This document shows positions 8,539-17,102 of a stretch of DNA of 64,000 bases, piece by piece (positions within the stretch are counted from its first letter, which is position 1; each line of letters opens with the position of its first letter). Location of the stretch: the NCBI GenBank assembly GCA_965246905.1, contig CBDFFZ010000033.1:1-64000 (forward strand). The letters run 5' to 3'. This stretch comes from UBA1952 sp965246905. Lineage in GTDB: Bacteria; Bacteroidota; Bacteroidia; Chitinophagales; Chitinophagaceae. The notes beneath the pieces are model-generated. The model did no database searches. It saw only the letters and a program-made list of their open reading frames with translations, and was not told where the DNA came from. The translations under genes were made by a program, and so were the position numbers.

Positions 8539-9231
8539 ATGGCGGATTTCATAGTAAGAGACGATGCGGGCTTCAACAGCCAGCTCAAAAATTTCAAAAC
8601 CAAGCTTCCTTCCTACCTCGAAGAGCTGAGCCTTACCAAAGAAGACCTCACGGAAGCGGCAATCATTTCCAATTTCTACGATTGGGTGGCTACCAATACC
8701 GTACTGCAAAACGAGCGCAAGCTCCGCTGGAATTCATTTAAGGATATGCTGCGCCGCCCCGGTGCCGGCCAGCCGCCAATGAGCCTGCCACCAGACACGC
8801 TGATCGTTGCGGCACCGCCGGAAACCGCCCCACTGGGGGCTGAGGACTGGCTGCGCAGGATTGCAAAGCGGATCAAAGGCAGTAAAAACTACACGGAAGC
8901 CATTGGCCTCGACCTCGGTATCGTAGCCCCGGCTGCCGCAAAAGCTACCCAAAGCAAAAAGCCGGTGTTCAGCATTCAGCTGGTAGCCGGCCAGCCGCTC
9001 ATCGTCTGGAAAAAGGACGGTATGGACGGTGTAGAGATCTGGAAAGACAGCGGCGATGGCCATTTTACGCTGCTCCTCTTCGATCAGCGCCCCAACCACC
9101 TCGATACCAGTGAGCTGCCCGCACCGGGCATCACAGCCGTATGGCGCTACAAGCTCATCTACCGCTTGCGGGATGAGCGGGCCGGCGAATGGAGCGACCC
9201 GGTTTCCGTAACAGTAACGGGTACGGTATAG
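8539..9231 (+). CDS. Conserved hypothetical protein, possible Fn3-like C-terminus
   Basis: A 230-residue soluble protein without signal peptide or membrane helix. The N-terminal half is helical and charged (AGFNSQLKNFKTKLPSYLEEL); the middle is Pro/Ala-rich; the C-terminal 90 residues look like a beta-sandwich (VFSIQLVAGQPLIVWKKDG, then GHFTLLLFDQRP, then AVWRYKLIYRLRDERAGEWSDPVSVTVTG), similar to the end of a fibronectin type III domain. Function is unknown. It is followed by a strong terminator, so it is probably a single-gene unit, with the hairpin array in its upstream region. Confidence 0.75.
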   Translation: MADFIVRDDAGFNSQLKNFKTKLPSYLEELSLTKEDLTEAAIISNFYDWVATNTVLQNERKLRWNSFKDMLRRPGAGQPPMSLPPDTLIVAAPPETAPLGAEDWLRRIAKRIKGSKNYTEAIGLDLGIVAPAAAKATQSKKPVFSIQLVAGQPLIVWKKDGMDGVEIWKDSGDGHFTLLLFDQRPNHLDTSELPAPGITAVWRYKLIYRLRDERAGEWSDPVSVTVTGTV

Positions 9232-9246
9232 GCTAAGCAGGATTAG

Positions 9247-9290
9247 TGAAAGGCTTTTGGGGGGGCAATGCCTTCAAAAGCCTTTTTTTA
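9247..9290 (+). terminator. Rho-independent terminator after 8539-9231
   Basis: AAAGGCTTTTG pairs with CAAAAGCCTTT across a G-rich loop and is followed by a T-run, 15 bp after the stop codon. Confidence 0.8.
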
Positions 9291-9490
9291 TTTTTGGGGA
9301 AGATTAAAAAAGATGCACACCTAAACTTTGTGATCCCGAATTCACAGCCGCTTACTGAAAGATCCCTGCGGGATGACAAAAGTTGGAGTAGGAGCACAGC
9401 TCGCGCAAGCGATTGAGCGTAGGTTAGGGTGGGGTAGCACATAGCTGGTACAACCTACAACTGGGAGACGCTCCCTATTCTAAGCAAATC
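9291..9490. other. Gene-free stretch between convergent genes
   Basis: About 200 bp with no supported gene or clear repeat. It contains a short GATCCCTGCGGGATGAC palindrome near 9360, which resembles a fragment of an intergenic repeat, but nothing firmer. Confidence 0.4.
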
Positions 9491-9526
9491 AAAAAGAGCC
9501 ATTCCGTAATAGGAATGGCTCTTTAA
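9491..9526 (-). terminator. Terminator of the DPP III gene
   Basis: AAAGAGCCATTCC and GGAATGGCTCTTT form a 13-bp stem with a short loop, flanked by A and T runs on both sides; it can serve the gene at 9545-11617 on the - strand. Confidence 0.8.
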
Positions 9527-9544
9527 AATCATCAGTTCCAATCA

Positions 9545-11617
9545 TCAATTCACTACCGGCAAATACCCGTAATTCTTCCCATAATCCATCATCTGCTCAA
9601 AGAAAGAAGCCGGGTAAGTTACCTTTACATCCGTAATTTTTCCGCCGCTCATCACGGCTTCCAGCTTAGGCTGCACAAAGCCGCGGTAGGGCTTTACATT
9701 CAGCTTTGCATAGCGTGTCAATATTTCATTATGTAATTCCGTATCCACCTTTACACCGTAGGTTTCAATAAGGTCGCGGCCTGCTTTATAATCTCCTTCG
9801 CTTTTAATGCGCTGTATCTCGCGCAGCAGCTGCCCGAAAAGATCGCGCAGCCTATTGTAATCATTCACCTGCACATAAGTCTTGCCATCCCTCTTTACAA
9901 ATTCCACCACCTTGTCTTTTTTGCCTTTTTCGTACACCCAGTACGCATTGAGCGCACGGTTGCGCATGTGAGCCTCCTCTATCTGGTCGCCCGGTTTGAG
10001 GCGCGTAAGCTGTGTCATCAGGCCATTCATCATATAGCTGTCATACTCCGCCTTGCCTACTTCCAGCGTAGTCATTACGCCAATATCAATCAGCTTCTGA
10101 TCCATTACATAGTAGAGGCCGACAAGGTCGGCGCGGGCTTCTTCAAGCGCGCTGGCGTAGTTCTTCAGTGTTTTGTCCGTTGTTTCCACGCCGGGGTTTA
10201 TCTGTCCGCTTGCGTGGCCTATGCACTCGTGCATATCCGTGTGCAGGTCGGCAGCGAGCGGGCCCCATTTTTTGGCGCGTGCCCTTACTTCTTCATTCAC
10301 GGCAAACTCCTCAAGCACGCCGCTCTTGGCACCGGCTATATTGTAAGAGTGGATGATGTTGCTCAGGGAAACACTTTTCGAGCCGTGCTCCTTGCGTATC
10401 CAGTCGGCATTGGGCAGGTTGATGCCAATAGGTGTGCTGGGCGCGGCATCCCCGCTTTCCACGATCACCGTGATGGCCTTTGCAGTAATACCTTTTACCA
10501 CTTTCTTTTTGTGCTCCTGCATCAGCGGACTTTTATCCTCAAACCACTGTGCCTGTGCGGCAATGGCAGCCAGGCGCTTGGTAGCCTCCATATCTTTTAT
10601 AGAGATGGTGCTCTCGTAAGAGGCCTTCTTGCCAATGGCATCCATATATACTTCAATAAAGCCGTTCACTACATCGATGCGGCTGTCCACATCTTCCACC
10701 CAGGCAATGCTGTATTCGTCGAATGTTTTAAGATCACCGGTTTTATAGAATTGGATCAGCAGGTCGAGCGCCTTTTTTTGCTTTGCATTTTCGGCAACGC
10801 CGCTGGCTTTCTCCAACCAGTAAATGATCTTATCAATAGCCTTGCCATACATGCCGCCGCTCTTCCATACGCGCTCTGTAACCCTGCCATCCTGCATCAC
10901 CACCTTACTGTTGAGGCCCCATGATGGCGCATTGCCTTTGGTATCAAAAGTGTTGTAAAATTCCTCTACCTGCTTCTGCGTAACGCCCTCATAAAAGTTG
11001 TTGGATGAGTTCACGATATTATCCACATCCGCACGCTGATCCACCAGCTTGGGTTCTATCTGTAAGTCATAAAACAGCGGGCGCACCCGCGTCCAGAAAG
11101 CATCAGGGCTTTCGCCGGGGCTGAGCGGCAGCTTTTTGGGATCGCATTTGCGCAGCAGGCTTACAAAGTAATCTTCACTACAGGCAGGGATGAATTTTTC
11201 ATTGCCATAATGGTGGTGGTTGCCGTTGGAGAACCAGAACCGGCCGCAATATTCCCGGAAATTGGCCCATTCACCGGCGTCCGTATTACTGCCGCCATGC
11301 GCATACATTGCCTCCAGGGTTTTACGGAGGGTAAGGCCATACCTGCTCTTCTGGTCATAAATAATATCCCGGCCGCAAAGCGCAGACTGGAAGAGGTAGT
11401 AGGCAAGCTCCTTTTGCTTTAGCGTAAGCTCATTAAAGCCGGGCACTTCGTAGCGCAGGGTTTGGAGGTCGGCAAAGGCTTCGGCCTCGACTTTAAAGCC
11501 GGTGGCTTTCGTTGTAGTTGCTTTCACAGTGGTTTTCTTTTTTGCCTGCGCCGCTACAACCTGGTGTTGGCAGAGCTGTGCGCCGATCAGTGCGATGGGC
11601 AGGATCCATTTTTTCAT
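9545..11617 (-). CDS. Dipeptidyl-peptidase III-type zinc peptidase (M49)
   Basis: A 690-residue protein with an N-terminal signal peptide (hydrophobic residues 4-24, ending VVAAQA). The zinc motif HECIGH (His463-Glu464-His468) is the M49 HEXXGH type, and the downstream EEARADLVGLYYV supplies the third metal ligand Glu. DPP III removes dipeptides from the N-terminus of oligopeptides (family knowledge); the signal peptide places this one outside the cytoplasm, probably periplasmic. Its length is normal for the family. It is monocistronic, with a terminator just downstream. Bacteroidota DPP III enzymes often have a Cys in the zinc motif as here. Confidence 0.93.
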   Translation of the reverse strand: MKKWILPIALIGAQLCQHQVVAAQAKKKTTVKATTTKATGFKVEAEAFADLQTLRYEVPGFNELTLKQKELAYYLFQSALCGRDIIYDQKSRYGLTLRKTLEAMYAHGGSNTDAGEWANFREYCGRFWFSNGNHHHYGNEKFIPACSEDYFVSLLRKCDPKKLPLSPGESPDAFWTRVRPLFYDLQIEPKLVDQRADVDNIVNSSNNFYEGVTQKQVEEFYNTFDTKGNAPSWGLNSKVVMQDGRVTERVWKSGGMYGKAIDKIIYWLEKASGVAENAKQKKALDLLIQFYKTGDLKTFDEYSIAWVEDVDSRIDVVNGFIEVYMDAIGKKASYESTISIKDMEATKRLAAIAAQAQWFEDKSPLMQEHKKKVVKGITAKAITVIVESGDAAPSTPIGINLPNADWIRKEHGSKSVSLSNIIHSYNIAGAKSGVLEEFAVNEEVRARAKKWGPLAADLHTDMHECIGHASGQINPGVETTDKTLKNYASALEEARADLVGLYYVMDQKLIDIGVMTTLEVGKAEYDSYMMNGLMTQLTRLKPGDQIEEAHMRNRALNAYWVYEKGKKDKVVEFVKRDGKTYVQVNDYNRLRDLFGQLLREIQRIKSEGDYKAGRDLIETYGVKVDTELHNEILTRYAKLNVKPYRGFVQPKLEAVMSGGKITDVKVTYPASFFEQMMDYGKNYGYLPVVN

Positions 11618-11740
11618 TTATAGAAAAGTGTATGAGGTGTGCAGATTTTTAAGAATGCCTAAAAATAGCCCAAACAGCCGATGTTTATCCTGCCCCGCAA
11701 CTTTTTACCGCTAATTGCGGGATATACCCACCGGTAGGAA

Positions 11741-11748
11741 TAAATTTG
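11741..11748 (+). promoter_or_regulatory. Bacteroidota -7 promoter box
   Basis: TAAATTTG matches TAnnTTTG and lies 8 bp before the lipoprotein start at 11757; a TTG about 23 bp upstream could be the -33 part. The leader would be very short. Confidence 0.5.
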
Positions 11749-11756
11749 CGGCCTTT

Positions 11757-12239
11757 ATGAAGCGCCCCGTTTTTTTAGCTGCAATCATTTGCATGGCATC
11801 CTGCAATAATCCTCCTGCGGATAAGAACACCCCGGATACCCGCAGGGATGTGCGGGGGTGGGAGCCGCCGCAAACCGGCGTAACCGTTGCCGCCGACAGC
11901 ATGAAAACCAACGACCCGCTCAATGCTTTTTACTTCGCAGTAAAGCTCACCGTAAGTGCCGACAATGAAGGCGCAACCGGCGATTATGGGTTCGTGTATG
12001 ATATTGTTACCCATTACGGCCCCGGCGGCATGGTTGGGAAGCTTATTATGCCTGCAGGCGGTAAATCCCTGAAACCTTTGCTGCAAAGAGATCCGCAAGG
12101 TGGCTACCGGTACATCATCGGGTTTATTGCTGGCAAAGAGCTGGGTGGCGATGGCAAGACATTTCAGGAGTTCTATTCCGTGACCGGCTCAAAAGAAACA
12201 GTAGAAATAAAGCCGCTTAAAAGCTACCGTTTCCACTGA
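11757..12239 (+). CDS. Small lipoprotein of unknown function
   Basis: The protein starts MKRPVFLAAIICMASCNN, a typical lipoprotein signal with Cys16 as the lipidation site. The rest (about 145 residues) is a beta-rich domain with VTVAADSMKTNDPLNAFYFAVKL and repeated strand-like segments, ending ETVEIKPLKSYRFH. ATG 11757 is chosen over an in-frame start at 11715 because it puts the signal at the N-terminus. The family is not recognised; it is probably outer-membrane or periplasm anchored. Confidence 0.78.
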   Translation: MKRPVFLAAIICMASCNNPPADKNTPDTRRDVRGWEPPQTGVTVAADSMKTNDPLNAFYFAVKLTVSADNEGATGDYGFVYDIVTHYGPGGMVGKLIMPAGGKSLKPLLQRDPQGGYRYIIGFIAGKELGGDGKTFQEFYSVTGSKETVEIKPLKSYRFH

Positions 12240-12383
12240 ATGCCTTTGAAAAAAAGTTAGCTCACCTGCTGCTTCAGGCTATCCCGGCCTTCGCCGATGC
12301 CCCGATATCTTTAGTTCTGCCCTTCCCTTTGGAGACAATAGAAATCCCCTTATCTTTTCACTTCTTAAAAAAAATCATTCTTC

Positions 12384-13328
12384 ATGAACATCCCGGTAGT
12401 AGATCTCGCACAATTTTCCAACGGCACTCTTTCAGAAAAGGAGGCCTTCGTACAGCAGCTTGGCAAAGCCTACGAGGAAGTAGGTTTCGTAGCAGTAAAG
12501 AACCACGGCATCCCCGATGCGCTTATCAAAGACCTGTACGATCATGTGCAGCAGTTCTTCTCCTTATCCACCGAAGAAAAAGAAGTTTATGAGAAGAAAG
12601 AGCTTGCAGGCCAGCGTGGGTACACCTCTTTTGGCCGCGAGCACGCCAAAGGATATGATGCGCCCGACCTGAAAGAATTTTTCCAATATGGCCAGGAAGT
12701 TGCAGACGGCGACCCGGTAAAAAGCGAATACCCTGACAATGTAGGCGTAGATAAAGTACCCGCCTTTTCGCCCACTTTAAAAGCGGCTTACCAGGCCTTC
12801 GAAAAGAGCGGAACTGCACTATTGCAGGCCATTGCCCTTTACCTCGGCCTCGGTGAGCATTACTTCGACCTGTATGTGCATAATGGCAATTCTATCCTCC
12901 GCGCCATCCATTATCCGCCCATTACGCAGGAGCCTAAAAGTGCTATCCGCGCCGAGCAGCATGAAGATATCAACCTCATCACCCTCCTCGTAGGAGCCTC
13001 TGCCGATGGCCTACAGATACAAACCAAAAACGGCGATTGGGTATCGGTAACCTCGCTGCCCGATCAGATTGTGGTAAATGTGGGCGATATGCTCCAGCGC
13101 CTTACCAACAACAAGCTCAAGAGTACTACACACCGCGTAGTCAATCCGCCGCGCGAAAAATGGGGAACGCCAAGATTTTCTATCCCGTTCTTCCTCCATC
13201 CTAAAAGTAGCATGAGCTTAAAATGCTTGGATAGCTGCATCGATGAAAAAAATGAAAAGGCGTATGAAGACACAACAGCGGGTGCATATCTTGATGAGCG
13301 GCTTAGAGAGATTGGACTGAAGAAATAA
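12384..13328 (+). CDS. 2-oxoglutarate/Fe(II) oxygenase, isopenicillin N synthase family
   Basis: A 314-residue protein with both family domains: N-terminal DIOX_N (IPVVDLAQF, then YEEVGFVAVKNHGIP) and C-terminal 2OG-FeII_Oxy. The iron ligands are His and Asp in AEQHEDINLITLL and the distal His in TTHRVVNP; the RFSIPFF segment carries the Arg-x-Ser that binds 2-oxoglutarate. The length is standard. The substrate cannot be assigned; plant-like enzymes of this family oxidise small metabolites, and bacterial homologues are mostly uncharacterised. It stands alone, followed by a copy of the dispersed repeat. Confidence 0.92.
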   Translation: MNIPVVDLAQFSNGTLSEKEAFVQQLGKAYEEVGFVAVKNHGIPDALIKDLYDHVQQFFSLSTEEKEVYEKKELAGQRGYTSFGREHAKGYDAPDLKEFFQYGQEVADGDPVKSEYPDNVGVDKVPAFSPTLKAAYQAFEKSGTALLQAIALYLGLGEHYFDLYVHNGNSILRAIHYPPITQEPKSAIRAEQHEDINLITLLVGASADGLQIQTKNGDWVSVTSLPDQIVVNVGDMLQRLTNNKLKSTTHRVVNPPREKWGTPRFSIPFFLHPKSSMSLKCLDSCIDEKNEKAYEDTTAGAYLDERLREIGLKK

Positions 13329-13335
13329 GGCGATA

Positions 13336-13480
13336 ATTATTATCCCGGCCGGAGGATGATCATACAGCAGTTGTGGCGATGGCACCGTTCATCTGCCCTT
13401 TTCTGTTGAGCTTTTCCTGCAAGCTGCAATTGTCTGAACTGTGATTTTTTTGATTATTATGATTTCTGCAAGCGACATTA
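13336..13480 (+). repeat. Dispersed intergenic repeat, copy A
   Basis: Contains GGCGATGGCACCGTTCATC at about 13376, preceded by a CCGG-GGAGGA box, followed by GAGCTTTTCCT, GTCTGAACTGTGATT and a TGATTATTATGATT tail. It is collinear over about 120 bp with the copies at 18925, 28806, 42628 and 45311. Confidence 0.85.
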
Positions 13481-13553
13481 AAAAAACAGGATCCGGACAT
13501 GGCCATCCTATTGGAGCCGTCAAAGACAATTCGTCCCTACTGTAAGTGCTATT

Positions 13554-13594
13554 AAAAAGACGGCCCCGCAAAATGATTGCGGGGCCGTCTTTAT
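13554..13594 (-). terminator. Terminator between rluB and the oxygenase
   Basis: AAAGACGGCCCCGCA pairs with TGCGGGGCCGTCTTT in a near-perfect 15-bp stem with A/T runs on both sides, about 40 bp beyond the rluB stop on the - strand. Confidence 0.85.
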
Positions 13595-13635
13595 CCTATA
13601 GTTTGCCATGCCTTTGTAGCATTGGGAGCAAATAT

Positions 13636-15300
13636 CTATCCCTTAAAATGTTTCAGGTTTATAATCTCTTTCTCGGTAAGAAAGCGCCATTTACCGCGCG
13701 ATACATTTTTCTTTGTAAGGCCGGCGTACACTACACGGTCCAGCTTCTCCACCACATAGCCCAGCGATTCAAAAATACGGCGTACAATACGGTTCTTACC
13801 GCTGTGTATCTCAATCCCGATTTCGTTTTTCTTATCTAAATAGGCCAGTGTATCCACCGGGGCAAGACCATCCTCCAGCTTCACATTGCCTTCTGCGATA
13901 TAATCGAAATCGCGCTTGGTAAGTGGCTCGGTAAGCGTTACCTGGTATATTTTTTTCGAATCGTAGCTCGGGTGTGATAGCTTCTGTGCAAGATCCCCGT
14001 CATTGGTTATCAGCAGCACACCGGTAGTAGCGCGGTCAAGGCGCCCAACCGGATACAGGCGCTCGCCTCCCGCATTGGCCACAAGATCCATAACGGTACG
14101 CCGTCCCTTTTCATCATCCGTAGTAGTAATAAAACCTTTAGGCTTATTGAGCAGGATGTACACGAGATTCCGTTGTGGCGTCATCACCTTATCCTCGTAG
14201 GTAATCTTATCCTCCTCCTTTACGCGGTAGCCCGGCTCCGTAAGCACGTGGCCATTCACCTTTACCTTGCCATCCTTAATAATGGAGGCAGCCTCCCGGC
14301 GACTGCTTACGCCGCTGTGTGCAATGTATTTATTGAGCGTCATCGGGCCTTCCTTGGCCTGCTCATCCCACTTGTTGCTGCGGGTAAACGGGCGCTCATC
14401 TTCATAGAAATCCTCGCCTTCAAACGGGTTATCCTGCTTTTCCTCCTGCGGCTTTGCGCGGTCGTCGGGCCGCTGGCGTTCTGCTCCGGTGCGGCCTTTA
14501 CAGGAAGGCTTACGCTCGCCACGGCTGGCATCTTTATCCTTATTGTCAAAAGTGCGCTTTGGCCTTTCTTCACCTTCGCTGCTCCCTTCCCGCTGTTCGA
14601 AAGGCACATATTTCCTGAAAGGGCGGTCGCCTCCGCGGGGTCCGCCATCGCGCGCTCCACCGGGCTTACTGCGGTCGCTGCTGCGCTCGCGTGAGAAAGG
14701 CTTGTCGCCATCCTCACGGCGTGGTCGCTGCGGGCTGTCATCCCCTCCTTCGCGCTTTTCGCGGTATGGCCGGTCGCCATCCTTGCGGAAAGCCGGCCGC
14801 TCATTGTTATCCCGGTTGCTGCGAAACGGAGGTTTAGCATCGCCATCACGCTTTTCGCGGAAAGGCTTATCCCCATCTTTCCGGTATGATGGGCGGTCAT
14901 TGTCTTTCCTGAATGCTGGCTTGTCTCCACCTGCACGGCCCTCACGGAATGTGCGGTCGCCTTCTTCCCGCTTACGGAATGCCGGCTTATCACGGTCGCC
15001 GCCCCGCTCTCTTGAAAAAGGCTTATCGCCATCCTCACGGCGCGGGCGCGGGGGGCGGTCATCGCCATCCCGTTTTTCGCGGAATGGCCTGTCGCCTTCT
15101 TTACGGAATGGGGGCTTATCCCTGCCTTCACGAAATGGCCGGTTGCTGCGTGGCTCATCGCGGCTGCCGCCTTCCTTTGCGCTGCGCTTGGATTTATCTT
15201 TGGCCCGGTCGGCCGATAATGGCTTGCGTGTACGGCTGCTTTTTTCATTGCCGCCGCCTTCCGGCTTATTGTAGTGTGTTTCGTTGTCTCGTGAGCTCAT
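13636..15300 (-). CDS. rluB: 23S rRNA pseudouridine synthase RluB-type with long disordered N-terminus
   Basis: 554 residues. The first 315 or so are a low-complexity extension rich in Arg, Asp, Lys, Gly and Pro with repeats of the types DRPFREKRDG, DKPFSRER and DKPAFRK, likely disordered and RNA binding. The C-terminal 240 residues are an ordinary RsuA/RluB enzyme: an S4 domain (TLNKYIAHSGVSSRREA) then the catalytic segment VGRLDRATTGVLLITNDGDL containing the nucleophilic Asp. The enzyme isomerises a uridine in 23S rRNA (family knowledge). It is transcribed divergently from rnhB, with a TACCTTTG box upstream. Long antisense frames over the repeat region are by-products of its composition. 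Confidence 0.93.
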   Translation of the reverse strand: MSSRDNETHYNKPEGGGNEKSSRTRKPLSADRAKDKSKRSAKEGGSRDEPRSNRPFREGRDKPPFRKEGDRPFREKRDGDDRPPRPRREDGDKPFSRERGGDRDKPAFRKREEGDRTFREGRAGGDKPAFRKDNDRPSYRKDGDKPFREKRDGDAKPPFRSNRDNNERPAFRKDGDRPYREKREGGDDSPQRPRREDGDKPFSRERSSDRSKPGGARDGGPRGGDRPFRKYVPFEQREGSSEGEERPKRTFDNKDKDASRGERKPSCKGRTGAERQRPDDRAKPQEEKQDNPFEGEDFYEDERPFTRSNKWDEQAKEGPMTLNKYIAHSGVSSRREAASIIKDGKVKVNGHVLTEPGYRVKEEDKITYEDKVMTPQRNLVYILLNKPKGFITTTDDEKGRRTVMDLVANAGGERLYPVGRLDRATTGVLLITNDGDLAQKLSHPSYDSKKIYQVTLTEPLTKRDFDYIAEGNVKLEDGLAPVDTLAYLDKKNEIGIEIHSGKNRIVRRIFESLGYVVEKLDRVVYAGLTKKNVSRGKWRFLTEKEIINLKHFKG

Positions 15301-15351
15301 GTGTAACCCGTTCTTCTTTTAGCGCAGCTTAAAAAATTCTTTTGCAGCCGG

Positions 15352-15359
15352 CAAAGGTA
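15352..15359 (-). promoter_or_regulatory. Bacteroidota -7 box for rluB
   Basis: On the - strand the sequence reads TACCTTTG, about 50 bp upstream of the rluB start. A clear -33 TTTG at the usual spacing is not visible. Confidence 0.5.
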
Positions 15360-15399
15360 CAAATGTTTGCACCGGTATTGCGGTTGGATGAGGGTTAAG

Positions 15400-16098
15400 A
15401 TGAATTTTCAGGCGGGTCTTTTACATCCTGTTCATAAGTTTAATCCCCTGGACATCGTAATTTCATCTTCTCCTAAAAAGAAAAGTGTGCTAAAGCTATC
15501 AACCGGCAGCGGATTATTAGAGGCAGGATGCGATGAGGCTGGTCGCGGATGCCTGGCCGGGCCGGTATATGCCGCTGCTGTAATCCTGCCCGATGATTTT
15601 TATCACCCCCTCCTCAACGACAGCAAGCAGGTTACAGAAGCTGCCCGCAATGAGCTGCGCCTCTTTATAGAAGCAAATGCGCTGGCCTGGGCGGTAGCTA
15701 TGGTGGATCATAAAGAGATCGACCGTATCAATATTCTCAAAGCATCTTTCAAGGCAATGCATAAGGCTGTAAAAGCATTGACTACAAAGCCTGCGCACTT
15801 GCTAATAGACGGTAATAGGTTCGCACCTTATCGTGGCATATCGCACCAGTGCATTGTAAAAGGGGACGCGCTCTTTGCCCCAATTGCGGCAGCCAGTATT
15901 CTTGCCAAAACCCACCGCGATGCTTTTATGTTGGAGCTGCACCCTAAATACCCGCATTATGGCTGGGATGAAAACAAAGGCTACGGCACCCTGAAGCACC
16001 GTATGGGAATCGTAGGGCACGGCTTGTCAAAATATCACCGCAAAACCTTTAGTATGGGCACCAACCAGTTGATGCCAGAGCCTGATGCTGTCGTTTAA
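15400..16098 (+). CDS. rnhB: Ribonuclease HII
   Basis: RNase HII removes RNA from RNA-DNA hybrids and misincorporated ribonucleotides. The first catalytic pair is in GCDEAGRGCLAGPVYAAAV; the other acidic residues are in LLIDGN and KTHRDAFM. The C-terminal YGWDENKGYGT and H-x-KTF segments are also typical. The ATG at 15400 is given, but the family normally starts only 10 or so residues before GLLEAGCDEAG, which would fit a GTG at 15487; the extra 29 residues have no family counterpart. Its stop codon overlaps the stop of the VWA gene on the other strand in a shared TTAA. Confidence 0.93.
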   Translation: MNFQAGLLHPVHKFNPLDIVISSSPKKKSVLKLSTGSGLLEAGCDEAGRGCLAGPVYAAAVILPDDFYHPLLNDSKQVTEAARNELRLFIEANALAWAVAMVDHKEIDRINILKASFKAMHKAVKALTTKPAHLLIDGNRFAPYRGISHQCIVKGDALFAPIAAASILAKTHRDAFMLELHPKYPHYGWDENKGYGTLKHRMGIVGHGLSKYHRKTFSMGTNQLMPEPDAVV

Positions 16099-17102
16099 GT
16101 GATGCTCCTGTAAACAGTATTGCGCAGCAGGATCTCCAATCCAAGCGCGGCGATAGCGAGCAATGCAAACGGAAAAAATAATTCTGCATAATGCTTGAAG
16201 CTATTCGTTTCCACAGCGGTTTTTTCCAGCTTATCTATTTGCTGGTAAATTTTTTCGAGCGAATTGTTGCCCGTGGCGCGGTAGTAGTTGCCGCCAGTTT
16301 CCCCGGCAATCTTCTTCAATAGGGGCTCATCGATCTGCACAGGCGCCATCATCCGTTGGATGCCCTGCGGTGTAGGCACCGGGGTAATGGCCTGGCCAAT
16401 AGTGCCCACCCCAATCGTATAAACCCTGATCTTGTAAGCCTTCGCAATTTCAAGCGCCGTTTCCGGGCCTATCTTTCCTGTATTGTTCACGCCATCCGTA
16501 AGCAGGATTGCAATACGGCTTTTGCCTTTTGTATTCCGCAGCCTGTCAACAGCCGTTGCCAGGCCGTCCCCAATTGCCGTTCCATCTACCAGCATACCGC
16601 TTTCTATATTGGCTACCTGTTCTTTGAGCACTGCATGGTCAATGGTTACCGGGCACTGCGTAAAGCTCTCGCCAGAGAAGATAACGAGGCCGATACGATC
16701 GCCCATGCGCCGGTCTATAAACTCATTCGCTACTTTTTTAGCAGCTTCAATGCGGTTGGGCTTAAAATCTTCAGCCAGCATACTGCCGCTTACGTCTATT
16801 GCCAGTACAATATCGATGCCATCGCTGTCAATCGTCTCGGTTACATTGCTGGATTGCGGACGTGCCAGCGCAACAGTAAGCGCTGTCAATGCTACTACGC
16901 GCAGCACCGTAAGCACAGGCCGGAGGCGCACACGGAGGGAAGGCTGTATTTCCCTCAGTCCACCAATGGTACTCAGCCGGAAGGCCGTAACCCGCCGCCG
17001 CTGGTACCAGCTCCACCAGATGATGACCGGCACGAGCAGCAATAGAAAAAAATAAAGCGGGGAGGCAAAAGAAAGGTGCTTCCAGTCCATCAGTGCGTTC
17101 AT
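16095..17102 (-). CDS. VWA-domain membrane protein, BatA-like
   Basis: A 335-residue protein: two N-terminal hydrophobic segments (about residues 14-32 and 60-80), a von Willebrand factor A domain with the MIDAS motif DVSGS (VLAIDVSGSMLAED) and LLTDGVNN, and a C-terminal membrane segment. This is the BatA layout of the MoxR-linked bat operons of Bacteroidota. It overlaps the upstream gene by 4 bp. The Bat proteins are linked to stress tolerance and cell-envelope functions (family knowledge, mechanism unclear). No batB, batC or moxR is adjacent, so the operon is reduced. Confidence 0.9.
   Translation of the reverse strand: MNALMDWKHLSFASPLYFFLLLLVPVIIWWSWYQRRRVTAFRLSTIGGLREIQPSLRVRLRPVLTVLRVVALTALTVALARPQSSNVTETIDSDGIDIVLAIDVSGSMLAEDFKPNRIEAAKKVANEFIDRRMGDRIGLVIFSGESFTQCPVTIDHAVLKEQVANIESGMLVDGTAIGDGLATAVDRLRNTKGKSRIAILLTDGVNNTGKIGPETALEIAKAYKIRVYTIGVGTIGQAITPVPTPQGIQRMMAPVQIDEPLLKKIAGETGGNYYRATGNNSLEKIYQQIDKLEKTAVETNSFKHYAELFFPFALLAIAALGLEILLRNTVYRSIT

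Noticed and set aside
9968..10924. 318-codon antisense frame opposite the DPP III gene
   Set aside because: It lies wholly within a gene with a clear HECIGH motif and has no domain or signal of its own.
14340..15248. Long antisense and alternate-frame readings over the rluB repeat region
   Set aside because: They follow from the repetitive GC-rich composition; the S4 and catalytic domains of RluB are only in one frame.
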